NCBI GenBank assembly: GCA_038216465.1
Contig: JBBQQC010000001.1
Location: 537,141-601,140, forward strand
Direction: 5' to 3'
DNA from: JACCZX01 sp038216465
GTDB lineage: Bacteria > Pseudomonadota > Gammaproteobacteria > Burkholderiales > Burkholderiaceae_F
Length of the DNA: 64,000 nt
Shown in pieces: positions 46,611 to 55,374 of the stretch. The position numbers were made by a program, and so were the translations under genes. Under the pieces are notes generated by a model. The model ran no database searches. It was not told the DNA's origin and saw nothing but the letters and a program-made list of their open reading frames with translations. How positions within the stretch are numbered: the stretch's first letter is position 1; the number at the start of each line of letters is the position of its first letter.

Positions 46611-47117
46611 ATGAATTTTATGGACATCCTTAAGCAGTATGCAGACCGGCCAACTGATACCCATACCGACTTCGACGACGTGGCACGCCAAGTGTCCCCG
46701 GACGTTTTGGGCAGCGGCCTCGCCGGGGCTTTCCGTTCCAACCAGACACCCCCCTTCGGCAACATGCTCGGCAGTTTGTTCGGCGGCTCCAACTCGCTGC
46801 AGCGCGCCGGGTTGTTGAATCAGTTGATCGGCGCGATCGCGCCGGCCGTACTGTCAGGCATCGCGGGCGGAACACTCGGCCGGCTGTTGCAAGGCGCGCG
46901 CGGCGGCGCAGCGCAGCCGACTGTCACTCCGAGCGACGCTGACAAGGTCACACCCGAACAAGTCAAAGAGATCGCGGTCGCGGCCGAGAAGCAGGACCCA
47001 ACCATCATCGACAAGGTCGGAGCGTATTACGCGCAACACCCGGAAGTCGTCAAAGTGCTCGGCGGCGCGGCCCTTGCGATCGCGCTCGGGCAAATGGCGC
47101 AACGCATGAAGCGTTGA
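46611..47117 (+). CDS. Hypothetical alanine/glycine-rich protein
   Basis: I do not recognise a curated family. The 168-residue protein has an acidic N-terminus (FMDILKQYADRPTDTHTDFDDVARQV), a Gly/Ala-rich middle that looks like two amphipathic or membrane-inserting segments (IGAIAPAVLSGIAGGTLGRLL), then VTPSDADKVTPEQVKEIAVAA and a hydrophobic end (VLGGAALAIALGQMAQ). Similar small proteins are common in Burkholderiales with unknown function. A GGAGA precedes the ATG; the frame open far upstream is shadow sequence antisense to the DUF1615 gene. Confidence 0.75.
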   Translation: MNFMDILKQYADRPTDTHTDFDDVARQVSPDVLGSGLAGAFRSNQTPPFGNMLGSLFGGSNSLQRAGLLNQLIGAIAPAVLSGIAGGTLGRLLQGARGGAAQPTVTPSDADKVTPEQVKEIAVAAEKQDPTIIDKVGAYYAQHPEVVKVLGGAALAIALGQMAQRMKR

Positions 47118-47126
47118 TGAGTACGC

Positions 47127-47837
47127 CTATGTTCGCGCGGGGACATTCAGTCCCCGTACGACCGCGGGCCGCGCAAGGAACATTTTCAACACTCGATTGA
47201 CGTTCTCGAAATTGGCGATGCCGACCAGTTCGCCCGCCCCGTAGAAGTTGACCAGGTTATTGACCCATGGAAAGGTGGCGATGTCCGCAATCGTGTACGC
47301 ATCGCCGAGGATCCAGTCGCGCCCTTGCAGCCTCCTATCGAGCACGCCCAAGAGCCGCTTCGATTCCGCAACGTAACGATCGCGCGGGCGTGTGTCTTCA
47401 TAGTCCTTACCCGCGAACTTGGTGAAGAAGCCCACCTGGCCGAACATCGGTCCGATGCCGCCCATCTGGAACATCAGCCACTGGATCGTCTCGTACCGCG
47501 CCGCTGCGTCCTTCGGCAGCATCTGTCCGGACTTCTCTGCCAGATAGATCAGGATCGCGCCCGACTCGAACAGCTGCAGTGGTTTGCCGCCGGGTCCGTC
47601 GGGATCGAGAATCGCCGGGATCTTGTTGTTCGGGTTCAGCGAAAGGAACTCGGGCGACAGCTGGTCGTTGGCCTCGAATCGCACCAGATGCACCTCGTAC
47701 GGCAGGCCGCTCTCTTCGAGGAAGATGGACACCTTCACGCCGTTCGGCGTTGGTAACGAATAGAGCTGGATGCGCTCGGGATGTTGAGCGGGCCACTTCC
47801 TGGTGATCGGGAAGGAGGAAAGGTCGTTCCTGGTCAT
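47127..47837 (-). CDS. Glutathione S-transferase family protein (YfcG/YghU-like)
   Basis: The 236-residue protein has an N-terminal thioredoxin-like domain (IQLYSLPTPNGVKVSIFLEE, then NPNNKIPAILDPDGPGGKP and LFESGAILIYLAEKSG) and a C-terminal helical domain (LLGVLDRRLQGRDWILGDAY with the N-capping motif TIADIATFPW). The pattern TPNGVKVSIFLEE fits the Nu-class disulfide-bond reductases YfcG and YghU that bind glutathione through Thr/Asn. The start at 47837 is the first conserved Met; the longer frame is not. Confidence 0.92.
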   Translation of the reverse strand: MTRNDLSSFPITRKWPAQHPERIQLYSLPTPNGVKVSIFLEESGLPYEVHLVRFEANDQLSPEFLSLNPNNKIPAILDPDGPGGKPLQLFESGAILIYLAEKSGQMLPKDAAARYETIQWLMFQMGGIGPMFGQVGFFTKFAGKDYEDTRPRDRYVAESKRLLGVLDRRLQGRDWILGDAYTIADIATFPWVNNLVNFYGAGELVGIANFENVNRVLKMFLARPAVVRGLNVPART

Positions 47838-48003
47838 TACCGAATTGTATAAACGCGGAACCGCCGCAGATCTGTTTGTTCGCGAAGTCGTGCAGCGCAT
47901 CTTGCCACTCGGTGCGAGGGCTGGAGCACGGTTATCGGTGCCCGTCGGCGGTGCGACGCGTTGATAATACCGGTGCTGTGGTGTCTGCTGACCGGCGCGA
48001 CGC

Positions 48004-48399
48004 TCAGCGTCCCTTGACGCTGATCGACCAATTCTCGGCAAATCCGCCCGACGTCGGCTTCGTGTCGATCAATTTACCCTCGCCGCACGGATATTCGGAG
48101 TAGGTCACAGCGCCGTTCGCTTCCTGGCACTTGAAAACGCCCGGGCCCAATGCTCTTTGCACGACGGGCTTCGATTCAGGAGCAGCCAGCGTTGCCGTCT
48201 TGGGCGTCGGCGACGGCGCATAGACAGGTTCGCTCTTGGTGGAACGCTGGGCGGTATCCGGCGCCACCACCACTGCGGGCAAGACCATGCCGGGACGGTC
48301 GAACGCGACGAAGACGCCGGCCGCCAACACCAGCGGCGCAATCAGAGCCACTGCCATTGACCGCTTACCTGATCGCAAAGGTCGGTAATGATTCCGCAT
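48004..48399 (-). CDS. Small membrane-anchored protein with DUF4124-like C-terminus
   Basis: This 131-residue protein has one N-terminal membrane segment (MAVALIAPLVLAAGVFVAF), a Pro/Thr-rich spacer and a short C-terminal domain (VFKCQEANGAVTYSEYPCGEG). The two cysteines and the aromatic pattern resemble the end of DUF4124 proteins, known from many betaproteobacteria with unknown function. It probably faces the periplasm. A full-length DUF4124 protein occurs at 58.3 kb, so the family is represented twice. Confidence 0.72.
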   Translation of the reverse strand: MRNHYRPLRSGKRSMAVALIAPLVLAAGVFVAFDRPGMVLPAVVVAPDTAQRSTKSEPVYAPSPTPKTATLAAPESKPVVQRALGPGVFKCQEANGAVTYSEYPCGEGKLIDTKPTSGGFAENWSISVKGR

Positions 48400-48513
48400 G
48401 AGTCTCCGGGCACGAGCAGATAGCGAAAATTTACCGTGCGGACTGGGGTTTAATCACAGGAAATGGCGCTTCAAACTGAGGAAGAAAATGATGTCAATCT
48501 CGACCCTGGATTA

Positions 48514-48529
48514 CAGGTTTTCAAACCTG
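48514..48529. promoter_or_regulatory. Palindromic operator-like repeat upstream of the esterase gene
   Basis: CAGGTTT and AAACCTG form a perfect 7-bp inverted repeat with a 2-nt spacer (TC), 74 bp before the start of the PHB depolymerase-like gene. Symmetry and position suit a dimeric regulator. No T-tract follows, so it is unlikely to be a terminator. The regulator is unknown. Confidence 0.35.
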
Positions 48530-48602
48530 CACTAATCGGGATGAATAAGGGGTTATTCCAGACCGCGGATAGACTCCGAGAAGTCCTCGACCAGGCACGG
48601 CG

Positions 48603-49538
48603 ATGACAGGTACCCGCCAACAAAAACTCTTCCGCATTCTTTCACTCGTGGCCGCGGTGCATGCGGGCGCTGCGTTGGAGGCAAGCGCCGCAACCGAGCG
48701 CTCGATCACGTTGATGCACGACCAGCGGCAACGCTCGGCGCTGGTTCGTGTTCCGAGCACCTACAACGCATCCAACCCGGCACCGATGCTGTTGGTCTTT
48801 CATGGTGGCGGCGGCAACGCCGAGGGCGCGGAACGCATGGCGCAACTCACGCCGCTGGCCGACAAACACAACCTGATCGTCGTCTACCCGAATGGCACCG
48901 GCGTACTGCGGGATCGGCTGCTGACGTGGAATACATGGAACTGCTGCGGCTACGCGCTGACGCACGAGGTCGACGACGTCGGATTCGTGCGCAATCTCAT
49001 CGCCATGTTGAAGCGCGAGTTCGCGATCGATTCCAATCGCATCTTTGCAACCGGCATTTCGAACGGCGGCATGATGGCGCACAGGCTCGGCTGCGAGCTG
49101 TCGGACCAGATCGCCGCGATTGCACCGATTGCTGGCGCGCTGAACACCGATTCTTGCGCGCCCCGCGAGCCTGTGTCGGTTTTGATCTTCCACGGCACCG
49201 ACGACCAGCACGTGATGTTCAAGGGCGGCCAGAACCTCAAGCGATTTCCAGGCGCGGATCCGCGCATTGACAACTCGGTCGCTGATGCGTTTTCCACCTG
49301 GTCGAGGCTGGACAAATGTTCACCGTCGAACCCATCGCAGCAACAAAGCGTTCAGCGCACCCTGTGCTCCGACGGTGCGCGTGGCTCCGAGGTCGTGCTC
49401 TACGCGATCCAGGGTCAGGGCCATTCGTGGCCCGGCGGGCGCGCTGGCCTGCGCTACGGCAATGTGGATCCGCCGTCGCAGGAAATTTCAGCATCGGAAG
49501 TCATGATCGAGTTTTTCATGCGTCATCCGAAGCGCTAG
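48603..49538 (+). CDS. Secreted PHB depolymerase-like esterase (LpqC family)
   Basis: The 311-residue protein has an N-terminal signal-like stretch (SLVAAVHAGAALEASAA). It has an alpha/beta-hydrolase core with LLVFHGGGGNAEG (oxyanion region) and the nucleophile elbow ATGISNGGMMAHRL (G-x-S-x-G). DGTDDQHV-like sequence in FHGTDDQHVMF carries the acid, and GQGHSWPGG the catalytic His. It belongs to the PHB depolymerase/feruloyl-esterase-like group; actual substrate unknown. An M20-type hydrolase gene follows 9 bp downstream. Confidence 0.88.
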   Translation: MTGTRQQKLFRILSLVAAVHAGAALEASAATERSITLMHDQRQRSALVRVPSTYNASNPAPMLLVFHGGGGNAEGAERMAQLTPLADKHNLIVVYPNGTGVLRDRLLTWNTWNCCGYALTHEVDDVGFVRNLIAMLKREFAIDSNRIFATGISNGGMMAHRLGCELSDQIAAIAPIAGALNTDSCAPREPVSVLIFHGTDDQHVMFKGGQNLKRFPGADPRIDNSVADAFSTWSRLDKCSPSNPSQQQSVQRTLCSDGARGSEVVLYAIQGQGHSWPGGRAGLRYGNVDPPSQEISASEVMIEFFMRHPKR

Positions 49539-49547
49539 ACAGTAGCC

Positions 49548-50795
49548 GTGCCGCGCATCGATCCAGAACGATTGCTTTCCGACCTGCGTCAGCTGCGCGC
49601 CATCGGTGCGCAGGGGCGCGGCGTCGTCAGGCCGGCGTTCAGCGCTGCCGACATGCAAGCGCGGCACTGGCTCAAACGACGATACGAGGAAGCCGATCTC
49701 GAAGCGACGATCGATGGCGTCGGCAATGTCCTCGGCCGCTCGCGGCACTCGGGCAAGGCGCTGCTGATTGGTTCGCATTCGGACACTCAACCCACCGGCG
49801 GCTGGCTCGATGGCGCACTCGGCGTGATCTATGCGTTAGAAGTCGTGCGGGCACTTGCGGCCGACAGCACGACGCGCAACCTGCCCGTCGACGCGGTGTC
49901 GTTTCAGGACGAAGAATCACGTTTTGTCGGTTGCCTCGGCAGCCGCTCACTAACCGGCGCGATGACGCCTGAGATGGAGCAGGCAGCCGTCGATAGTCAC
50001 GGCGTGACGTTGAGCGAGGCATTGGTTGAAGCAGGCTTAGCCAACGTGCCGCGTCTGCGCCTTTCGAGTGAACGCTATGCAGGCTTTATAGAGGCGCACA
50101 TCGAGCAGGGTCCGCATCTGGAGGATGCCAGGCGTCAGATCGGAGTTGTGACTGGCATCGTCGGCATGCGCAGCATTCGCTTCGTCTTTCGCGGCCAGCA
50201 GAATCATGCCGGCACGACCATGATGGCGCGCCGCCTCGATGCAACCGCTGCGCTTTACGAGCTCGCGCACCGCATCAACCTTGAATTTCCGAAGGTGGCC
50301 GCCGAGCGCAGCGTCTGGACGATGGGCCGCTTGCGCGTCGAACCGAACGCGACTTCGATCGTGCCCGGATACGCCGAGCTCGATCTGCAGTTCCGAGATG
50401 CATCGGAGACGCCGCTTGACGCCTTCGAGACGAGCGTCGCGCGTCTTGTATCGGAAATGAACGCGCGCGGCGGCGTTTCGATCGAAGCAGTCCGCTCGCG
50501 CGCGCCTATTCCGCCGACACGCATGGACCCCGTTCTACAGGCACACATCGAAACGGCGGCGGAGCGCCATGCACCCGGCAACTGGCAGCACATGCCGAGC
50601 GGTGCGTTTCACGACGCCGGCATTGTTTCGGCATGTCTGCCGTCGGCGATGTTGTTCATCCCGTCGCTCGGCGGCATCAGCCACGATTTCGCAGAGGACA
50701 GCCGCGACGCGGACATCGTGCTCGGATGCCAGGTGCTGGCGGACGCGGCCGCGTCGATTCTTGTCGCGGCGAATCGGCAACACCTCCAAGCCTAA
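49548..50795 (+). CDS. Zn-dependent M20 hydrolase (hydantoinase/carbamoylase family)
   Basis: The 415-residue enzyme starts at GTG. Metal ligands are seen in LIGSHSDTQPTGGWLDGALG (His and Asp), SFQDEESRFVGCLGSRSL (Glu pair), EAHIEQGPHLED and the late LGGISHDFAED (His). This is the pattern of N-carbamoyl-L-amino-acid hydrolases, allantoate amidohydrolases and beta-ureidopropionases. A lid domain with the QNHAGTTMMARRLDA motif confirms the family. Substrate specificity needs experiment. Its stop overlaps that of the convergent hypothetical gene by 4 nt. Confidence 0.9.
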   Translation: MPRIDPERLLSDLRQLRAIGAQGRGVVRPAFSAADMQARHWLKRRYEEADLEATIDGVGNVLGRSRHSGKALLIGSHSDTQPTGGWLDGALGVIYALEVVRALAADSTTRNLPVDAVSFQDEESRFVGCLGSRSLTGAMTPEMEQAAVDSHGVTLSEALVEAGLANVPRLRLSSERYAGFIEAHIEQGPHLEDARRQIGVVTGIVGMRSIRFVFRGQQNHAGTTMMARRLDATAALYELAHRINLEFPKVAAERSVWTMGRLRVEPNATSIVPGYAELDLQFRDASETPLDAFETSVARLVSEMNARGGVSIEAVRSRAPIPPTRMDPVLQAHIETAAERHAPGNWQHMPSGAFHDAGIVSACLPSAMLFIPSLGGISHDFAEDSRDADIVLGCQVLADAAASILVAANRQHLQA

Positions 50796-51388
50796 AGCGA
50801 CGCTAACCCCGCTGCAGTTCGCACATGCGGAGTGCCAGGGTTACCGACGCTGCCCGCTACACGAAGCACTTCGTTGTACGGCGACAAGTATTCGATCACG
50901 GTTTTGAAATGCTCCCTGAGCTTCTCCACATCGTCGTTTAGCAAACCACTCGCGGATTCGATCTGCACTTTCATCAGCGGCAGCTCGGCATCTTTTGGAA
51001 TCGGCAGCACACCGCGCAACTCGAGTAGTGGCCATGCCTTCGCCCACCGCTCCTTGAACACCCGATGCATAGCGTCTTGTACGGCCTTCGAGTCATGGAC
51101 ATCGACTGCGATGCCGTTAAATTGATATTCGATCTTGGTGACGTAGGCTGGACCGAGGCCCAGGTTCTTTACGATGACGGTCGTCGTGCGATGGCCATTG
51201 GGCTCCGTCGAGGAATCGAGCCAGATGACCAGACGCGGACGCACCGAAAGTCGATTGTGCTCCCGCGCCACCCGGATTTGCCAGAAGGTAAACGCAACAG
51301 CAATCACGGCGACAAGAGCGGTCGCGTGGGCGTCGGCCCACGTCAACGCGCAACCAACGGTGCCACAAAGAGCGCTGCAGGATTCCAT
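50792..51388 (-). CDS. Hypothetical protein with N-terminal membrane anchor
   Basis: I do not recognise a family. The 198-residue product has one N-terminal helix (ALVAVIAVAFTFWQIRVA) and a soluble domain with beta-rich segments (RTTTVIVKNLGLGPAYVTKIEYQFNG) and an amphipathic C-terminal part. Similar architecture is seen in scattered single-anchor proteins of unknown role. It is convergent with the M20 hydrolase gene. Confidence 0.65.
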   Translation of the reverse strand: MESCSALCGTVGCALTWADAHATALVAVIAVAFTFWQIRVAREHNRLSVRPRLVIWLDSSTEPNGHRTTTVIVKNLGLGPAYVTKIEYQFNGIAVDVHDSKAVQDAMHRVFKERWAKAWPLLELRGVLPIPKDAELPLMKVQIESASGLLNDDVEKLREHFKTVIEYLSPYNEVLRVAGSVGNPGTPHVRTAAGLASL

Positions 51389-51581
51389 CGTCCCGACCTC
51401 ACTGACGCATGATGGGCAACGCTCGCGCAGCTCGACGCCGCTGCTCTCGCGTCGCGAAGAATGTGACTCTAATGATGCGGCAAAGTGACCGGTTGTGGCC
51501 GGTGAGCGTTCGACTACTTCCAGCAGTTCACCGGGAACCCGGTATTGTCGAGCGCGGTCGACACAATGCGTACTGCGACTC

Positions 51582-53369
51582 TCACGGATGTGGGGTCAGG
51601 CTGCGGTCAGCGATGAATCCTTCCATTCGCGCTCGCGCGCGCACGTATTCAAGCTCGTTAGCGCCTTCGGCCAGAAATGCATCGAAGTCATCGTGCTCCC
51701 AGAACTCGCGCCGAACAAAATCGATGAAAGCGTTCACGAGTTGATGCTCGAACTGAGCCCCACCGCATCGCTTCAGTTCATACAGGGCTGCCTGAACCGA
51801 CAGTGGCTTGGGTCGCCACGGTCGCCGATGGGTCATCGCATCGAATGCATCGCAGATTGAAACGATGCGCGCTTCTTCCGCGATGCCTGCTCCCCGGAGG
51901 CCGTGAGGATAACCGCTGCCGTCGCTTCGCTCGTGATGCTGTTCCGCGATCACGCTTGCAATATCCAGAACTCGCAGCCTTGATTTGCGTAGCAACTCGG
52001 CCCCGTACCACGTGTGCTCGCTGAGGACCTGACGCTCACCATCCGACAGGCCACTGTGTTTTTGCAGTATCCGCACCGGGACGACAATCATTCCGATGTT
52101 GCAAAGCTGCGCACCCAACGCGAGCGGACCGATGCGATCCTCGTCCCAGCCGAGGGCAGCTGCAAGACAGCGGGTGAGTTTGGCTACGCGAAATGTTCGG
52201 TAGAGATCATGTCCGCCAGCGATCTCTGCGTTAATTGCTGTCTCGACTAATCGTTCGATGCGAATCTGCACATCTGTCTGCAACAAACGAGTCCGTGCAA
52301 GCAGATCCCCAAATAGCGACGTATCCACTTGAAACTGAATCGGTTCGGTAAGGCCCTCGTACTGCAATGGGGTGACTTCGGCTTCAATCGATTCCTTTTT
52401 CAACGCAGCGAGTTCGTGCAGGTACTCCAGCGCTTTTTCCGAATCACCGATCGCTTCATATGCGTCGACGCATAGGCTCAGATATTCCGTCAGAGCGGTG
52501 TGATCAGCGTGTCGGGCGAACGCCAGCGTGCGATTCAACGTGGCCAATCCGTGGGCCACGGCACCCGACAGTACGTCGATGAGTCCCAACACTGCCTCGG
52601 TATTTCGTATCGATTTCTCGGAGCGGGCAATCGTAGCCAGACGAGCTGACTCCTCTGCATGCGCTCGTGCAGCGCTCAAGTCGCCGCATAACAAGTGAAG
52701 ACGCGCAAGAGTGTTCTGAGCATAAGCGAGGGTATCCGTCGCTTCCCTGGTCTGTGGCAGATTCGAACTGAATTGCGAAAGGGCGTTCAATCCGACCGCT
52801 GGCTCACCAAGCTCGACAGCGCAGAACGCCAAAGAGTTGCGCGCGACAAGCTCCTCAAACGCAAGGCCATACGTTTCGGCGAGTTCGAGCGCCCGCTCTG
52901 CGTAGCGCACGGCGACGTTTGACTGCCCCATTGATCCACACAAGGTCCCGAAGTTCAAGATCGCGTGGGTTTCTCTTTGTTTGTCCCCCAAGTCGCGAGC
53001 GAGTGACCAGGCTTCCGCTTGCGCCACTGTAGCTTCGGCGAATCTGCCAAGATCACTTAGCGCACCCCCCTGCATCAAACGAGCCACGCATAGCTGCAAT
53101 TTATCTCCAAGTGCCGTGGCGAAGCGTGCAGCCAGCGATGCCGCCTGGAGGAATTCAGCCGACCGCGCCGCGTAGTGGAAGTTTCTTGCAAGCTGTACTA
53201 AGGCATCGACACTGTCTGCAGTGTGCTCATCGACCGGCAAGGCCCCGAGATAACGTAACGCCTCGCTGATATCGACATCTTCTTCGGTATCGCCTTCGGA
53301 AAACGCGCGCGCTTTCAGACGATCGCGCAGTTCGGCAAACGACAGGCTGGCAAGCTCGGCTTGTGTCAT
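51582..53369 (-). CDS. TPR protein with degenerate HD-GYP-like domain
   Basis: The 595-residue protein has an N-terminal TPR array (about residues 45-330) and a C-terminal HD-GYP-type domain (about 390-560). The late motif EQHHERSDGSGYPHGLRG and the ICDAFDAMT segment are intact. However, the metal-binding HD dyad, usually LLHDIGK, reads LCNIGM here, and the first His of the H-x-x-R-V motif is replaced (YRTFRVAKL). These positions hold the catalytic metals in active c-di-GMP phosphodiesterases, so the domain is probably a sensor or scaffold, not an enzyme. No membrane segment was seen. Confidence 0.85.
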   Translation of the reverse strand: MTQAELASLSFAELRDRLKARAFSEGDTEEDVDISEALRYLGALPVDEHTADSVDALVQLARNFHYAARSAEFLQAASLAARFATALGDKLQLCVARLMQGGALSDLGRFAEATVAQAEAWSLARDLGDKQRETHAILNFGTLCGSMGQSNVAVRYAERALELAETYGLAFEELVARNSLAFCAVELGEPAVGLNALSQFSSNLPQTREATDTLAYAQNTLARLHLLCGDLSAARAHAEESARLATIARSEKSIRNTEAVLGLIDVLSGAVAHGLATLNRTLAFARHADHTALTEYLSLCVDAYEAIGDSEKALEYLHELAALKKESIEAEVTPLQYEGLTEPIQFQVDTSLFGDLLARTRLLQTDVQIRIERLVETAINAEIAGGHDLYRTFRVAKLTRCLAAALGWDEDRIGPLALGAQLCNIGMIVVPVRILQKHSGLSDGERQVLSEHTWYGAELLRKSRLRVLDIASVIAEQHHERSDGSGYPHGLRGAGIAEEARIVSICDAFDAMTHRRPWRPKPLSVQAALYELKRCGGAQFEHQLVNAFIDFVRREFWEHDDFDAFLAEGANELEYVRARARMEGFIADRSLTPHP

Positions 53370-53660
53370 TCAATGGTTTGTGTGGGGCGCGCGAGTTGAT
53401 CACGTCCGATGGCGCGAGCATAGCCATTCGCCTCTAATCAAGCGGTGCGATCATTCACGTCCAAGCTCCACACAATGCCGTTACGGAACGGTTGGCTCTG
53501 AGCGTAACGTGGACCTGACGCGAATCGCCGTGCAGGTTGCACAGCAAGGGGCAGATGCGTCGATCACTGAAAAGAGTCGCGGCTGAGCCGGAGACGGCGC
53601 AGCCGCATCATTGCGAGTTCACTACAGAATAAAACTCGCGGCCGGCCTATTGCTTACGAT
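53370..53660. other. Intergenic region without recognised gene
   Basis: About 290 bp lie upstream of the TPR/HD-GYP-like gene start and downstream of the secreted-protein gene. Short open frames exist on both strands but none has a good ribosome binding site or recognisable protein. The region must hold the promoter of the HD-GYP-like gene, but no clear operator or terminator was seen. Confidence 0.4.
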
Positions 53661-54281
53661 TTACTTCCTGGCCGGCGCCTTAGAACCCGATTTCGCCATC
53701 GACGTAGTGGGGACCATGATGTGAGCGTAAGGGGTTCCCTTCCACATCACCCACGGCCCGCCCTTGGTCCAATCCGTGTGGTACGCGTCAAGCTGACTGA
53801 CATCCGTCGGAAGAATCATGATGTGCGGTCCACTCACGACCCACTTGTTGTCAGCCGTCGGTTTCGTCGCGTACGGATCGGTGTTGCTTGCCCCCTTGTC
53901 GCCGTTGAGCATGTAGGCCACGCCGACCGACTTCGGCTTGGGCGGGTCCTTCTTGTTCATCCAACCGTCACCCCAGGCCTGCCACTCCTTGTCGAGGCAC
54001 ATCGAATCGCCGACGAGATCGAGCATGCACATCCACCCATTGGTGCCTGCGCGCAACTCCTTCATCTGGCCGTCCGCCCCCATGCGCATGACCGCAGCGT
54101 TGCGGCCGATATCCGCCGGCGCGGCACTGGTTGCCTTCGCGATGGCGGCGGCGTCGGATTTAGCCCCGCCGGCCTTTGCCATTCCAGCGTGGCTGGGCGG
54201 AGCCTTTACTTTTTCCTGCGCCACCGCGGTGACGGCGGCGAGCATAAGCACTGCGCTTAGCGAAGCGACTACCCTTTGCAT
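53661..54281 (-). CDS. Hypothetical secreted protein
   Basis: I do not know the family by name. The 206-residue protein has a signal peptide ending AVAQ, then an Ala/Lys-rich linker. A compact domain follows, with two Cys in CMLDLVGDSMC, several Trp (EWQAWGDGWMNKKDPPKPKS), the motif VSGPHIMILPTDVSQLDAY and an aromatic end (WVMWKGTPYAHIMVP). The conserved His and Asp residues could bind a metal or ligand. A strong GAGGAGGT precedes the ATG. It is probably periplasmic. Confidence 0.75.
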   Translation of the reverse strand: MQRVVASLSAVLMLAAVTAVAQEKVKAPPSHAGMAKAGGAKSDAAAIAKATSAAPADIGRNAAVMRMGADGQMKELRAGTNGWMCMLDLVGDSMCLDKEWQAWGDGWMNKKDPPKPKSVGVAYMLNGDKGASNTDPYATKPTADNKWVVSGPHIMILPTDVSQLDAYHTDWTKGGPWVMWKGTPYAHIMVPTTSMAKSGSKAPARK

Positions 54282-54471
54282 ATGACCTCCTCAGGGAAAG
54301 GAAAGAGAGACGTTTCTAGTTCAAAGAATAAAAGCCTACTCCCGTGTGTTGGACTGTCAAACAACCTGGTAGCGGTCGATGCCCGAGACTCAAGAGAAAC
54401 TCCATGTAATGACGAACCGGCAAGACATCGCTGCATCGCTGCGTTGGCAGCCTTGAGCCGCTCCGACAGAG

Positions 54472-55374
54472 TCAACGATGTTTGAGGCAGTGCTCCGCGA
54501 TGCGCTCCGCGAGCTGCGGCAGTAGCGGCACGGGCAGGTCGTGACCCATGCCGCGGATGATCTCAAGCCTGGCGTCGCCGCCGGCGTCTCGAATCACGCG
54601 CGCCGTTTCTTCGCCGCAGGGCAGGCGCACGAGCGGATCCTCGTCGCCGTGCAAGACCAACGTCGGCGCCTTAATTAGCCGCACAGCGGCGGTTCGATCG
54701 CCGCTCGCCACCACAGCCATCAGCTGCCGCGCGACGCCGGCGGGGTCGTACGACCGGCGCACGTGCCTTTCGCACTGGTGGCGCAGGTAGCCTGCCGCCG
54801 CGGGGTGGGTCTGGCTGCCGATGTCGCGCAGCACGCTCATAAGCTGCCGGGTAGCGCCCTCTACGTCGCCGATTTTCGCGGGCCGTCGCAGCAATGCGCG
54901 CCGGGCTCTCGACGTGGGCTGCGGAAGACTGCGCTTGCCGGTCGTGGACATGATCGACGTGAGGCTCGCCACTTTCGTCGGCGCATTCGCCGCCAGACTC
55001 TGCGCGATCATCCCGCCCATCGAAGCGCCGACCACGTGCGCGCGCGGAATTGCCAGTGCATCGAGGAGCGCCGCGGTGTCGCGCGCCATGTCGTCGATCA
55101 GGTAATTCGCTTTCAACGGCACGCGCAGCAGGTACTTGAGCGTCGCCACGGCGATGTTGGGAACTCCGAGGTGATCGAGGTGAGTGGAAAGCCCGACGTC
55201 GCGGTTGTCGAAGCGCACGACGTGGAAGCCCTTCGCGACGAACATTTCGCAAAGCTGGTCGGGCCACATGATCAGCTGCATGCCAAGCCCCATCACGAGC
55301 AGGATGGATGGGTCGGCCGAATCGCCGAAGGACTCGTACTGCAGTGAGACTTTGTCAGCCTGAATCGACGGCAC
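54472..55374 (-). CDS. Alpha/beta hydrolase
   Basis: The 300-residue protein has LLVMGLGMQLIMWPDQLCEM (oxyanion hole), FDNRDVGLSTHLD, the nucleophile elbow VVGASMGGMIAQ (G-x-S-x-G, Ser about residue 117), the acid in LHGDEDPLVRL and the catalytic His in RGMGHDLPVPL. It is a cytoplasmic serine hydrolase of the haloperoxidase/esterase group. Its start overlaps the end of the preceding hydrolase gene by 20 bp, and that gene overlaps the WS/DGAT gene, so the three are co-translated. A role in neutral-lipid breakdown is inferred. Confidence 0.88.
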   Translation of the reverse strand: MPSIQADKVSLQYESFGDSADPSILLVMGLGMQLIMWPDQLCEMFVAKGFHVVRFDNRDVGLSTHLDHLGVPNIAVATLKYLLRVPLKANYLIDDMARDTAALLDALAIPRAHVVGASMGGMIAQSLAANAPTKVASLTSIMSTTGKRSLPQPTSRARRALLRRPAKIGDVEGATRQLMSVLRDIGSQTHPAAAGYLRHQCERHVRRSYDPAGVARQLMAVVASGDRTAAVRLIKAPTLVLHGDEDPLVRLPCGEETARVIRDAGGDARLEIIRGMGHDLPVPLLPQLAERIAEHCLKHR

